Shown in pieces: positions 47,263 to 58,150 of a stretch of DNA of 64,000 nt (positions within the stretch are counted from its first letter, which is position 1; each line of letters opens with the position of its first letter). Both the position numbers and the translations under genes were made by a program. The notes below the pieces were generated by a model. It ran no database searches. It worked only from the letters and a program-made list of their open reading frames with translations, and had not been told where the DNA came from. Source of the stretch: Rutpela maculata (lineage: Eukaryota; Arthropoda; Insecta; Coleoptera; Cerambycidae). Location of the stretch: NCBI GenBank assembly GCA_936432065.2, contig OW386294.2:48933984-48997983 (forward strand), given 5' to 3'.

Positions 47263-47837
47263 CAAATCTGCATCAGGCAATTGCAAATAATCAGCTACAA
47301 TTCTTGGAATTTTTGAGAGCTTATTTAATCCAACGCATTGGACAGTGCCCTTTCCCTTTTGAAAATTTACGAAAAATCTTTAGTGAGACACATTTTGCGG
47401 TCTTAAAGACATATTTCCTAATCGAATCAAGTGGGTTCACCGAAAATCCTTCATTTAAAACTGTGAAACTTCTTGATTTATTCGTCTTGATATCTGGTAT
47501 GGATATATATAGATATTATTCTTTATCTCATATCTTCGACGCTTAAGAAGGTCAGTTTACCGCAACGGCAGGCACCGCAAACTCCCAGTATCAATGCAAC
47601 CTAAAAAACCCAAACATTTAAATAGGTACATAAAAACAAGATCATAATAAACACCTACCTCTGACATAAGATACTCACCGTCAGGGGCATCAAATATTGT
47701 TCGATATGTGCTCTTTCCAAATAATATCAGATAATAAAAAGTACTTAAAAAGTATAATAATTGTTATTTTTAATAATCCACATATTCCCATCGCACACAG
47801 TGACAGTGACACTTTAACAGTTATTACCGCGTTGCCA
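47263..47837. other. Unassigned flank with the R1 target site
   Basis: An open plus frame (47184-47546) overlaps the Crypton fragment antisense and has no recognisable motif. ACCGCGTTGCCA at 47826-47837 is the left target duplication of the R1 LINE. Confidence 0.4.
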
Positions 47838-48044
47838 CCGCAGGGGAACGTCGTGTGGTAGCTGTAACCGGGGGGCTTGCCTTAATCGGCCGGTCTGCGA
47901 GGAGAGAACCTCTATAATAAACCGACAGCGAAGTCGTTAAAACCTGTGGGGCACCAGGCGCACCCCATAGTATAAAGCCTTTCCTCCGGTAAGGGCCCAC
48001 TGCCGGAGGGCGACGACTACTTGGACCCAACTCGTGGGAGAAGA
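47838..48044 (+). promoter_or_regulatory. 5' UTR / internal promoter region of the R1 LINE
   Basis: GC-rich sequence starting CCGCAGGGGAACGTCG, with several inverted words (GGGGCACCAGGCGCACCCC; CCTCCGGTAAGGGCCCACTG then CCGGAGG). The folding potential would suit an RNA structure at a LINE 5' end. No defined ribozyme core was identified. Confidence 0.4.
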
Positions 48045-50141
48045 ATGGATAACGCAGAACAAATAAGAGAAGATGTAATCATGGTAGAAGGCCAGACTAC
48101 GCGTATGCAAGCGGACTCCGCTGAACCATCATCCAGTGGCTGCCCAGGATCCACGGAGAAGGACTTATCCAGGCACCCTGGTTTAACTACTGGTCCTAAA
48201 GAAGGGGAAATTGATCCATTTAGGCGACGGGATAGCATAGCGAGGTCACCACCTGCCCATAGGGGAAGATCACACTCCATACCTAATGCTAGAGAAATGT
48301 CTCACGCAGACGAGGATACCCCCCTGAGGTGCTTCAAGAGAAGGAGGCAAGACCAGGATAGTGGTGGCGGACAAGCAGAAGAGGAGAGTGTGCTTTCATC
48401 TGCTATAAAGAAGGTGGTGACCAAGGTTGCAGGATTGGCGGCCTTGGTCAAGGCAAGTAGTAACACAAAGACAGAAATTAAAAAAGCTGTGGCAAACCTA
48501 AATTTTCTGACGTGCAGGCTTAATGGACTTGAAAGAGAATGGATGGAAGCCCAGCGGAGCAGGGCCAACAGACTTGCCTGCGAGATACAGAGCCAGATAG
48601 CGGAAACGGTGAATAGGACCGTGGAGGAAAACCGTAGTAGCCAGGACATGGCCACTCAAACAGAAGAAAGGGTCGAAATTGCTGCGAGTGTGGAGGAAGA
48701 AAACTACCTCGTACGCGAAAGGCACAAGGTGGAACGCCTGCGAGATGCAATAGATCGAGGGGGGACATACGATGATTTCGAAAAAATCGCGCTTGAAAGG
48801 TGGCCCCAGAAAACATTTAAAAAAGTGAGCTATAAGAACGGCAGTATACTTGAGGCACCTCTAGAATGGGATTTTGTATTCCCAGTGATAAGGGACATGG
48901 ATCTAAGTAAAGGCCTGGCAAGGAGGTTTCGGGACAAATACCATGGGCTGGGGGAACTATGTGGACATGAAGTAAAAAGTGAGGAGATAGGCGTCCGAAT
49001 AAGCTCCACGGGAATTGCCAATAAACAGAGTGTTATTAAGACAACGGAGAGATACGTATTCTGTCCAGTAATGGCGGAAGATCAGCAGAATGCACCAGAG
49101 CTGAAACACGTATGGAACGTCGTGCACAAGCTGAGGGAGACCATGGAAAGACATGGAAGAAAAAACATAGCTCTCCCCCAGATGGATGCCCAATATGAGA
49201 CAACAATGATTAAGGCCCTTGAGTTCATTTTTGCTAACAGTGAATTTGAAATCAGCATTCACTGCCTAGTACCTAAGAGCAATAGCAATAGGATGCAGAC
49301 GGATATAGGCGAGGTAGGCTCAGACGGCTTTACGGTGGTTCAGCGGAAAGCTAAGCTAAAAACAGGGAATAAAAATCTGAAAGTGAGGGGGCATACCAAA
49401 AAGCCCTATTCTGATGCAGTGATGGTGAAGGGAGAAGGAAGAACGTATGCTGATCTCCTTAAAGCAGTAAAGACTCAAGTCAACCTGGATGAAATAGAGG
49501 TAAAAATATCCTCCATAAGAAGGACCAGAAAAGGAGACCTTCTACTCACGGTGCAGGAAGGAGCAGAAAAGGCGGAAGCCTTGAAAACTGCTATCACGAA
49601 TGGGGTACAGGGCGTCAAAGCGACGGCAATGAGCCAAAAGAAAACAGTGTTGCACGTTAAACACCTGGACGCGGTAACGACAGGGGAAGACATCGAGAAA
49701 GCTATAGAGAAAGCCGTGGGAATACCTGCAGGGACTTTTGTGATTAGTGCACTACGTCCGGCTTACGGCGAAAGACAAAACGCCACAGTGGTGATGGATC
49801 AGGAAGCGGCAAACTCACTGTTACAACTGGGCCGCGTGAAGGTAGGATGGACTAGCTGCAGAATTAAGGAAAGAGTGGAGGTCCAGAAATGCTTTAGGTG
49901 CTGGCAGCCAGGGCACATGGCACATGCTTGCAAAGGTCCAAATAGGGACCACCTCTGTCGGAACTGTGGCAAAGAAGGGCACCAAGAAAAGGACTGTAAA
50001 GATGGCCCCTGCTGTCTTTTCTGCGAGAAGACTGGTCATAAGACGGGAGCACCTGAATGCCCAGCCTACAAAAAGATAAGAATAGAAGGGACAAACATGT
50101 CAACCAGTTATGTTAAAGTTCCTACAAATAAATCTAAATAG
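48045..50141 (+). CDS. LINE ORF1 protein, gag-like, three CCHC zinc knuckles
   Basis: 698 residues from the ATG at 48045 (the frame is open a little upstream but without ATG). The N-terminal 100 residues are polar, with a basic RCFKRRRQDQ. Residues ~110-205 are helical and charged (likely coiled coil or multimerisation). A C-terminal array of three knuckles follows: CFRCWQPGHMAHAC, CRNCGKEGHQEKDC and CCLFCEKTGHKTGAPEC, at about residues 616-674. Such ORF1 proteins bind the element RNA and form the ribonucleoprotein. No stop or frameshift was seen, so it is probably still translatable. The last 32 nt overlap ORF2. Confidence 0.9.
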   Translation: MDNAEQIREDVIMVEGQTTRMQADSAEPSSSGCPGSTEKDLSRHPGLTTGPKEGEIDPFRRRDSIARSPPAHRGRSHSIPNAREMSHADEDTPLRCFKRRRQDQDSGGGQAEEESVLSSAIKKVVTKVAGLAALVKASSNTKTEIKKAVANLNFLTCRLNGLEREWMEAQRSRANRLACEIQSQIAETVNRTVEENRSSQDMATQTEERVEIAASVEEENYLVRERHKVERLRDAIDRGGTYDDFEKIALERWPQKTFKKVSYKNGSILEAPLEWDFVFPVIRDMDLSKGLARRFRDKYHGLGELCGHEVKSEEIGVRISSTGIANKQSVIKTTERYVFCPVMAEDQQNAPELKHVWNVVHKLRETMERHGRKNIALPQMDAQYETTMIKALEFIFANSEFEISIHCLVPKSNSNRMQTDIGEVGSDGFTVVQRKAKLKTGNKNLKVRGHTKKPYSDAVMVKGEGRTYADLLKAVKTQVNLDEIEVKISSIRRTRKGDLLLTVQEGAEKAEALKTAITNGVQGVKATAMSQKKTVLHVKHLDAVTTGEDIEKAIEKAVGIPAGTFVISALRPAYGERQNATVVMDQEAANSLLQLGRVKVGWTSCRIKERVEVQKCFRCWQPGHMAHACKGPNRDHLCRNCGKEGHQEKDCKDGPCCLFCEKTGHKTGAPECPAYKKIRIEGTNMSTSYVKVPTNKSK

Positions 50142-52302
50142 GAGCTATGGTGCGCAGGACCTGCTGTATGCTACAACTCAGGAGAAACAAGCAGATATTC
50201 TAATAGTCAGCGAACCGAATAAAAGAGCAGTCTCCAACCCAAACTGGCTCACGGACGTAGATAAGAACGCCGCAATCAGGATCAGTAACAGCAAGATCAC
50301 TATACATAAGAATGGACATGGCCCGGGGTATGTGTGGGTCGACTTGGGCAGCTATACAGTTTACAGCTGCTACCTTTCCCCTAACATTGACATAGAGGAC
50401 TATTCAGTGATGCTAGAGTCACTAGGGGACTCTATCCGCAGACAAGGTAAAGATGTGATAGTGGCGGGTGATTTCAATGCCAAGGCACCAGAATGGGGTA
50501 TGCCAAGGTTGGATCAAAGAGGTGCTACCTTAACCGAGTGGATGGCACAGCTTGATCTCATTACGGTGAACGAAGGACGCGAACCAACGTTTGTGAGAGG
50601 GGAGCAGAATTCTATTCTGGACCTCACACTGGCAACGGCGCGCTTGTCTACGAGTATAACTGGTTGGCAGGTATTAGACAAAGAATCACTCAGTGATCAC
50701 AGATACATCAGCTATGAGCTAGATGGCCAACCGCGGCTTTTGGAAGCTTCGAGGGATAGGAGATGGGCACTTAAAAGACTGAACAGGGAAGTGATGGTAA
50801 GAACATTAGAGCTGGAAGAGAGAAATTATCCCACGCTGTCGCCAGAGTCCCTCATAGATATGCTGACAAAAGCCTGTGAGGCCTCGATGCCGAAGAATAA
50901 AAATACCAGAGGAAGCAAAGCGGTGTATTGGTGGTCGGAAGAGATAGCGACAATCAGAAAAAGATGCATAACTGCCAGGAGAACATACTGCAGAGCAAGC
51001 AGCAGAAATGAACCACCGGAAAGGAAAGAACAACTAAGGAACATCTATAAGGACGCAAAGAAAGTGCTACGTGATGCCATTAGGCGATCAAAGGCGGAAA
51101 AATGGAAAGAGTTGTGTGAGGATATAGACCGAGACCTATGGGGGGATGGGTTCCGTATTGTCATGAGACGGCTACGGGCTAGTCCACCTAATTTGACTAT
51201 GCCTATGAACCAAATGACCGAAACAGCTAATGTTCTATTCCCGGATAGAGAGCAAGTAACGTGGGTCCAACCTGAAGTGACGGCGATAGAACCTTTCACA
51301 GGCGATGAATTGCGTACAGCATGCGACCGCCTGAAGGATAAGAAAGCTCCTGGTCCAGATGGTATTCCAGCGGAGATAATTAAGCTAGCGGTTGAAGAAC
51401 GACCTGACACCTTCCTTAGAGTCATGAATGACATTCTGAGATCAGGACACTTCCCAACTATCTGGAAGTACGCGAAATTGGTCCTGCTGAGGAAGGGAGA
51501 CAAGCCTATGGAAGAACCCTCCTCTTACAGGCCGCTATGCCTATTGGATGCTGCATGTAAGCTGCTGGAGCACCTAGTTCTAGGCAGGCTTAAAATAGAA
51601 ATAGAGTTGAGTGGAGGGTTGTCCGAAAGACAGTATGGGTTTCGAGAAGGTCGGTCAACAGTCGATGCAGTAAATGCTGTTCTGGATATAGCCAGGAAAG
51701 CGGCTACGAGCCACTACCGCAGAAGGAAGCTCTGTGCGGTAGTTACCTTGGACATAAGAAATGCTTTTAATACTGCATCGTGGCAGGAAATACTCAACGA
51801 ACTTCGAAGAAGAGAGATATCACCACCTATCCTCCGCCTGATAAGAAGCTACCTGCACCAGAGGAGCATTAGATTAGAGACGGAAGGGACAGTAATAGAC
51901 AAAAACGTATCGAGCGGTGTACCACAGGGTTCAGTACTAGGTCCCACTTTGTGGAATGTACTATACGATGGAGTGCTACAGGTACCTCAACCGGAAGGAG
52001 TAACGCTAATAGCCTTCGCGGATGATCTGGCAGTAGTCGTGGTCGCAGAAGACGAAGGAGAAATAATGGAAAGGGGAAATTGGGCGATTGAAGAGGTGGT
52101 CAGATGGCTCCAAGCAAAGTCCCTTAAGCTAGCACCCGAGAAAACGGAAGCGGTTATCCTAAGTACAAAGCGAAGATTAGGCCCCATTACGTTGAGGGTA
52201 CAGGATGTGGAAATTCACCCAAGCGCATCAATCAAATACCTAGGGGTGTGGCTCGATACGCGGATGACTTTTGCCGGACACCTGGAGGACAGTGCAAAAG
52301 AC
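50110..52302 (+). CDS. LINE ORF2 protein: AP endonuclease and reverse transcriptase
   Basis: It starts at an ATG 32 nt before the ORF1 stop, in the next frame. Endonuclease (residues 1-210): LQINLNRS, SEPN, VAGDFNAKAPEWG, ILDLTLA and LSDHRYI, the Asn, Glu, Asp and His sites of APE-type nucleases. Reverse transcriptase (about 410-690): KKAPGPDGIPAEIIK, SSYRPLCLLDAACKLLEHLV, RQYGFREGRSTVDAV, TLDIRNAFNTASW (first Asp), SGVPQGSVLGPTLWN and AFADDLAVVV (catalytic Asp pair), then IKYLGVWLD. It nicks target DNA and primes cDNA from the nick. The frame is lost at about 52297-52302 by a one-base change in an AAAA run; the remainder is the next entry. Confidence 0.88.
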
Positions 52303-53050
52303 ACTAAGAACTGTGAATGCTTTGGGAAGGATCATGCCAAATGTGGGTGGTCCACAAGCCAACAGGAGGCGAGCACTATGTGCTGTGGGACAATCCATCA
52401 TGCTGTACGCAGCACCAGTATGGGAAGTTGCGATGAAGGTGGTAAAGCTAAGACAAAAACTGGCTAGCGTACAGAGAAAGATGGCCATTAGAACATGCAG
52501 TGCCTATAGGACGATTTCAGGGGAAGCGGCATTGGTCATAGCCGGCATACTACCAATAGACTTGCTAGCTACGGAGCGGAAAGAGGTCTACAACGGAGCA
52601 ACTAGGGAAGAGGCCAGAAGAAATCTTATGACTAAGTGGAAGGAACGCTGGAGGACAACAGAAAAGGGATCATGGACTAGACGCCTAATCACCGACTTAG
52701 ATTCATGGATAGGCAGGCCCCATGGCAACGTGGAGTATTACACTACACAAGCTCTATCAGGTCACGGATGCTTTCGCGAGTATCTGTACGTCAGAGAAAG
52801 GGCAGAGGATGATGAATGCCTGTATTGCGGTGAGAGGGATAATGCAGAACACACGATTTTCCACTGCCCAAGGTGGGCACCTGTAAGAACTAGATGCAAC
52901 CAGGAGGTAAATAGAACCTTAACCGTTGAGAATCTGATACCACAAATGCTGGAAGGGGAAGAGAAGTGGAACATAATAAAGATGATGTCCTACAATATAC
53001 TGCACATAAAAGAAACTGAAGAGCGTGAGCTCAGAAACTTGATCCCCTAA
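52303..53050 (+). pseudogene. LINE ORF2 C-terminal part, shifted frame
   Basis: Continues ORF2 in another frame from KTLRTVNALGRIMPNVGG to a stop at 53050. It contains the post-RT region (LYAAPVWEVAMK, RTCSAYRTISGEAALVIAG) and the C-terminal CCHC finger CLYCGERDNAEHTIFHC. Together with the main frame ORF2 is about 980 codons, a normal R1-group length. A single base indel separates this copy from an intact ORF2. No RNase H domain is present, as usual for R1. Confidence 0.85.
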
Positions 53051-53271
53051 CCAAGGCAAGTTGTATAGAAGTAGCTTAACAAGGAGGATATACAATATGA
53101 ACAATAGGACAACCCCGTCCTGAAGTGATGCGAAAGCGGTTCCAGGATTGGTGGTGTAGAGTCAAGAGGAGGAGGGGTTTTAGTGGGTGGAAATCCCACA
53201 CTACCTCATTGCGCACCAACAGGTGAGGTGTCTTTAAAAGATTTCCCCTCCTCGCAAAAAAAAAAAAAAAA
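53051..53271 (+). other. R1 LINE 3' UTR and poly(A)
   Basis: 206 bp with GTGGGTGGAAATCCCAC, a hairpin near 53185-53201, then TTTCCCCTCCTCGC and poly(A). The 3' UTR is the region bound by the LINE reverse transcriptase in this group. Confidence 0.65.
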
Positions 53272-53283
53272 ACCGCGTTGCCA

Positions 53284-54119
53284 ATTAAAAAAAAAAAATT
53301 ACCTATATCGATTCTGCCAATTCTACCAACATGAAAATAAGTTGGTAGCAACAGTTACTAAGATCTTATAGCGTCATTGGTCCCATTTGCTACATCTAGG
53401 TAAATATAACTACACAGTGAAATTGTTGCAGTTGCCGTCACCACTTTTAAAGTAACAACAACTATAACGTTGGTGGCATCTGCTACTTTATAGTAAATGT
53501 AACTTGTAGGGAAATAATTTTGGTTTTTGCAACCTCTAAGTTACTGCAATTAAAATCGTCATTTTTCTGTTGTTGAATGAAGACGCCATTGACACAGATG
53601 AAAATATAATTCAATAAAAAATTTCTTTTTATTATAGTCATTTACAAATATGTTTTCTAAATAGATTATTACTTTATAATATATAAAATTTAAAAAAAAA
53701 AACGTTTTCCATAAAAAATTTTGCAGTTTTGCTTGTACACATAATTTTTGCAAAAAATTTTTTTTCCGAAAAAACCATTTTCTCGAGGGGGCGTCTTTTT
53801 TATCGAAGTATCATGATAACATTTTACAGAAAACAAGTGGTGGTTTTAATATACACACCCAGGGTAAATGCAAAACATCATGATTTATAATATATGCTTA
53901 TGCATGTTGTATATAATCACTTTAACTTGGACCTTGGACATATCATGTGCTTAAACTCAGTAAGTCATTAATTTGCTATTCGAATAACAGAGAGCCAAAT
54001 ATATAGTTTGCGCTCTCATTTCGGTCAGCTGAGCTGTTCCAAAAGTTAGTCATTTCTACTACTTGGTTACATCCCGTTTACGTAATAACCTAGTCTTCAA
54101 CACGGTAATGGTAGAAGTA
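53284..54119. other. Interior of the long-TIR element, non-coding
   Basis: GTAACAACAACTATAACGTT and GTTACTAAGAT words resemble those at 45700-46200. 53560-53760 is very AT-rich. No gene recognised. Confidence 0.4.
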
Positions 54120-55295
54120 CCGGAAGCATAATCGTATGTGACAGACTGAAATACGCGTTCGGGCCCCCGAAGTATGACTTGTATGTTACCGACGTATCCT
54201 TACTTTACATCGGTAACATAAGGTGTCCAATGCTATTCAGAATTCAGATGTATGTTACCGAGGTATCCTCACTTTACATCGGTAACATAAGATGTCAAAT
54301 GTCATTCATAATTCAGATAAATGGTGTGATAAGTGATACCGAAATTACTTGCAATTCATTTGTTTTTATGCGATTATACCTAACAATGAATACAAAATTA
54401 CTACCACATAGTTTCCCATATGTGTTACAAGGTGAAAATATAGTTAATCTGAAAATTCATTCGAAATCTGAAGTTGACGTGAGTTCTTATTCATGTTTTA
54501 GGTTAGCTTTCTGTTGTTTTCGTCTCGTTACTGCATACATTTCAAAAAGAAAGGATTATTATTGTTACTATGTTACTACATTGACACGTGTAATGCATTA
54601 TTAATTAATTGACTATTTTATAAGATTATTAGATGAATCGTCTATATACTTTTAGCAAACAAAAATACATTTAGACCAACAAAAATGGTAAAAAAAGTAT
54701 TATCATAAATGTCGTAAAGCACTGAAAAAGTTTTACTATTTTGAACATACTAAGAGATTATTTTTCGAAAAATGCTTTTTAAATAGCATTCAGAACGACC
54801 CTATGATATTTTATAATCCAGTTGAAATACGAAAGAAAATGTCATATTAGCGGAATTCGAGTTCTCGTAGGACGATCAGGACATAATGTAATAAAAAAGA
54901 GAAAAAAAGCACCACATAACTTGAAACATTGCATTGAGAAAAATGTTGATTTGGGCGATTCCAAATAAAAAAAAATAAATAGTATTCAAGCCATATTTGC
55001 AGAAAAAGACTTTTTTCCTTACACTGTCGAAATACTTTTATTAATTAGTTCAGGTTTCTTCATTTTACTTTTGTCATTAGGTAGGTTTGTTCACAACAAT
55101 AAAGCAATTATTTTTTAACTTTTAATATTTTAAAACTCTCCTATCCTTTTTGAAATGTCAGTCATTCAGCACTTACTCAGTGACCCTACCTGCTTATGTT
55201 ACCGATGTAAATTAAGGATACGTCGGTAACATAGAAGTCATGCTTCGGGAGCCCGAACGCCTATTTCAGTCTGTAACATACGAATATGCGTACCG
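54120..55295. mobile_element. Inverted-repeat unit with TATGTTACCGACGTATCC arms
   Basis: Left arm GCATAATCGTATGTGACAGA, CTGAAATACGCGTTCGGGCC, TATGTTACCGACGTATCC; the complement lies at 55190-55289. In the left arm a 65-bp piece (TATGTTACCG..TTTACATCGGTAACATA) is doubled at 54181 and 54250. TGTTACCG..CGGTAACA is itself a hairpin. The interior has no recognisable gene; the plus ORF at 54179-54604 merely reads through the arm. Confidence 0.65.
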
Positions 55296-55847
55296 CAATA
55301 GTAATTTGCTACGTAATTATTATTCCCCATTTTGGTGAATATTTAGTAGAAGGATGGTTCCCATTACGTAACAGTCCTTAGTTGCGGAAACCTTTAAAGT
55401 TCCCCTAATGGCAACTATTACGTAGAAACTACTAAAATTGCTGCTTGGGTACACTCACCTGCGTTTTTTTTGAGTTTTAGCGGTAGTTTTCACTCCCTCA
55501 TAGGTAAGGGCGGATTTCGGTTTAATTTATAGAAATAGCTTACTGTGGCTCGAATTTATATTCTCTACTCTCGACTACAAAACATCTACCATTTTTCACA
55601 CTTCATTAAGAAATTATTATATTGTTTCTATGATTTTACACCATTTTAAGGGATGTTTTTGACTAAAAAACAAAACTAACACGATAGATTTTTGGACCAC
55701 GAATTCGGATTCAGCGTCGAAAAATACACCATATCCATATAATTTGGTCCGCTGCACAGAACTTTTTTTTGTGTGGCTGTGTAATATTAAATTTGAAAGT
55801 AGAAAATATATAAAACTTGCTCCAATTTTCCCATATAAAACGTATTT

Positions 55848-56500
55848 TTGATTGAAATAGAAATATTTAAATTAATTATTAAACAAGTTAAGCAAAGTTT
55901 AAAAAAAAAAACGATTTTTAAATCACCAAAAAAACAATTTCATTATTATGATCCACGAAATTTTAAAGAAATTCAAACAATTAATATTTCACGACAATAT
56001 CTCGAAAAATTGACAGGACTTGAGGTATCTTTAATCAAGAATGAGCTTGTCAGTTGTGCACAAAATTTTAATAATTTGATAATTTGAAACTTTTAAAAGA
56101 TCTGTCATACTCACCATCGCATCAGCCCAAAATCAAGATGACAAACATGTAGATAGTGATGATGAAGATGCTTCAAGTTATGTTAGCAGCGTTAACGAAA
56201 ATGAAAAATAGTGCCGATTAAAAAAAACTTTATTTAAATGATTCTTGTTCGGGCTGTTTTGTCTGCTGTCTAAAAATTTTGGAAAAATATAATCTTCACT
56301 CTGCAGCATACTCCAATTTGTATATTGCCTATAAATATGTTTTAAAACTCTCTTGTACACAAGTGTCTTACGAAAGAGTTTTTAGCAAGCTCAAAATTAT
56401 ATTAAGAAGTTTAAGAGCGTCATTGGGTCAGGAGAGGTTAGAAGCATTTCTAATTATTAGTGTTGAATGGGATTTATTAGAAAATTTGAATTATGAATGA
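55848..56500 (+). pseudogene. hAT transposase, C-terminal part, broken
   Basis: The segment 55848-56087 reads FHYYDPRNFKEIQT and YLEKLTGLEVSLIKNELVSC; then, after stops, KILEKYNLHSAAYSNLYIAY and LSCTQVSYERVFSKLKIILR, LRASLGQERLEAFLIISVEW to the stop at 56500. The last part is the hAT C-terminal dimerisation domain (CTQVS.ERVFS.LK..R..L..ERLEA.L). The DDE core is missing, displaced by nested elements. It is 457 bp from the right hAT end, as expected. Confidence 0.8.
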
Positions 56501-56973
56501 ATAATTGATACCCTGGCTAAGAAACTAAAGAAACTTTCTGCACTGCTTTCAGTTTGAAAATAACGAAATGGTAAGTTTATTTTTAAAAGAAATATATTTG
56601 TTACCGCACAAAAGGTAACATAATGGTTTGTTTGTTCATGTTTCCTGTTTAATATTAACTTTAAGAGTTTTTTATTTTATATATTTTATAAAAAGCTATT
56701 TTGTGTATATTTATTTTTATGTATAAATTAACTGTATTTCAAAATAAAACTCGTACTGATATTCAGAGAAAAAATAAAAATTATTTTCGTGCTACCAAGT
56801 CTTAGATTTATATAATTTTTTCCTACAATTTAACATTAATTTTATGAAATTGTACCTGAGGTGCTGGGGGATACATCTTCAGACTTTCCACATCTCTGGT
56901 CTGGGCCCCCCCTGCATATTTTTCCCGGTGGACCCTTGCGCCCACAATCCGACACTGTTCATATGTCGTAATA

Positions 56974-57677
56974 AAATGTGCGATAAATACAAACAAAATA
57001 CAATTTTGTTCTAATTAAATGTTAAGAAGTAACTAACTAAGGTGGCTTTGAAAACAATGAAATATTTAGCTTGTCAAACATTATTTGTTGGTTTATCGAT
57101 ATTTTTATTGTGTCTTTGTATTTACTACTACTACTCAGAGCTTGGTAATTCCTGGTGAAAAAGTAATTAGCAATTACAATTACTTTTTTTTTTCGTGTAA
57201 CTGTAATTGTAATTAAGTACTTTTTTTTTATTAAAGTAATTTGAAATTGTAATTGCAGGAAAATTGTTATTGGAATTGTAATTTGTAATTATATTATTTG
57301 AACTATCGAATTACTAATTACTTCTAAATGTGCGATAAATACAAACAAAATACAATTTTGTTCTAATTAAATGTTAAGAAGTAACTAACTAAGGTGGCTT
57401 TGAAAACAATGAAATATTTAGCTTGTCAAACATTATTTGTTGGTTTATCGATATTTTTATTGTGTCTTTGTATTTACTACTACTACTCAGAGCTTGGTAA
57501 TTCCTGGTGAAAAAGTAATTAGCAATTACAATTACTTTTTTTTTTCGTGTAACTGTAATTGTAATTAAGTACTTTTTTTTTATTAAAGTAATTTGAAATT
57601 GTAATTGCAGGAAAATTGTTATTGGAATTGTAATTTGTAATTATATTATTTGAACTATCGAATTACTAATTACTTCT
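56974..57677. repeat. Perfect 352-bp tandem duplication
   Basis: 56974-57325 and 57326-57677 appear identical base for base, including homopolymers. Each unit includes (CTA)n, the target site CTACTACT and the first ~190 bp of the second hAT-like element. Confidence 0.9.
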
Positions 57678-57899
57678 ATAAGTACAATTACTTTTACAAA
57701 TTACAATTACTTCACTTTAAGAACATGCGTATGTGGTTTAACAAACAAGAACAGACTTGTACTTGCGTAAATTTCCGTCTCCGGAAATCGCGTCATCCTA
57801 TTTGTTTCTATTTCATTTGAAGAAAAAACATTCTAATAACGATTCTAATAAATATTAAAACGAAATATTACACAACACTTTTAATTAAAATTTTTACTT

Positions 57900-58150
57900 C
57901 CCCACAATAAAATTGTGGGAGGTTACTGAAATTGGTCCAAAATCGAAAATTGACATAACATCAAATCTTTACGTTTTGAGGTCCCAGGAACCCAAAAAAA
58001 TGGTTTTTAAAAAATGTCTCTGTGTGTGTGTGGTGTGTGAACACGATAGCGGCGAAACTGCTAAACGGATTTGGATGAAACTTTGCATGAGGGTTTCTTT
58101 AATGCTCCAGAAGATCTGAAAAGATTTTGGTTGAGATCATAATACGTTTA
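57900..58150. repeat. Hairpin-led dispersed repeat
   Basis: CCCACAATAAAATTGTGGG at 57901 is a perfect 7-bp-stem hairpin. It is followed by a (GT)n stretch and GAACACGATAGCGGCGAAAC, CTGCTAAACGGATTTGGATG, the type of wording carried by many insect repeats. No ends identified. Confidence 0.45.

Larger units (their letters stand above)
47838..53271 (+). mobile_element. Full-length R1-clade LINE, 5.43 kb
   Basis: A perfect 12-bp target duplication ACCGCGTTGCCA (47826-47837 and 53272-53283) bounds the element, which ends in a pure poly(A) of about 17. It has a GC-rich 5' UTR of about 207 bp, a gag-like ORF1 (48045-50141), an EN/RT ORF2 (50110-53050, one frameshift) and a 206-bp 3' UTR. Its GC content is visibly above that of its surroundings. 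The identical duplication and near-intact frames indicate recent insertion, the youngest event seen in the hAT nest. Placement in the R1 group rests on two ORFs, three zinc knuckles in ORF1, AP-type endonuclease, and a CCHC after the RT. Confidence 0.9.
44115..55782. mobile_element. Long-TIR element (about 315-bp arms), AATA duplication
   Basis: The ends ACACAGCCACACAAAAAAAG and its complement extend about 315 bp (44115-44417 plus 45661-45673; 55437-55782). AATA flanks both sides (44111-44114 and 55783-55786). The left arm is interrupted by the TA-flanked palindrome at 44420-45658; the interior contains the R1 LINE, the Crypton relic and another inverted-repeat unit. Which transposase moved it is not visible. 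Confidence 0.75.
43760..56957 (+). mobile_element. hAT DNA transposon, decayed and filled by nested elements
   Basis: The left end CAGCGTCGGATTGTACCACC and right end (complement CAGTGTCGGATTGTGGGCGC) share CAGYGTCGGATTGT and CACCGGGAAA. CAG.G is the hAT terminal consensus. The 8-bp target duplication is TTCATACG (43752-43759) and TTCATATG (56958-56965), 7/8. Transposase relics lie at 55848-56500 near the right end. The original element was only a few kb; a Helitron, a long-TIR element and an R1 LINE have inserted into it. Confidence 0.8.

Noticed and set aside
47184..47546. 120-codon plus-strand ORF overlapping the Crypton relic
   Set aside because: It is largely antisense to the recombinase fragment and has no motif of its own; kept only as a note.
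48302..52974. Minus-strand ORFs of 60-150 codons across the R1 element
   Set aside because: They are shadows of ORF1 and ORF2; the plus frames carry all motifs.
55848..56087. Independent small gene at the start of the hAT relic
   Set aside because: The frame has no ATG at its start and its content fits the hAT transposase region upstream of the dimerisation domain.
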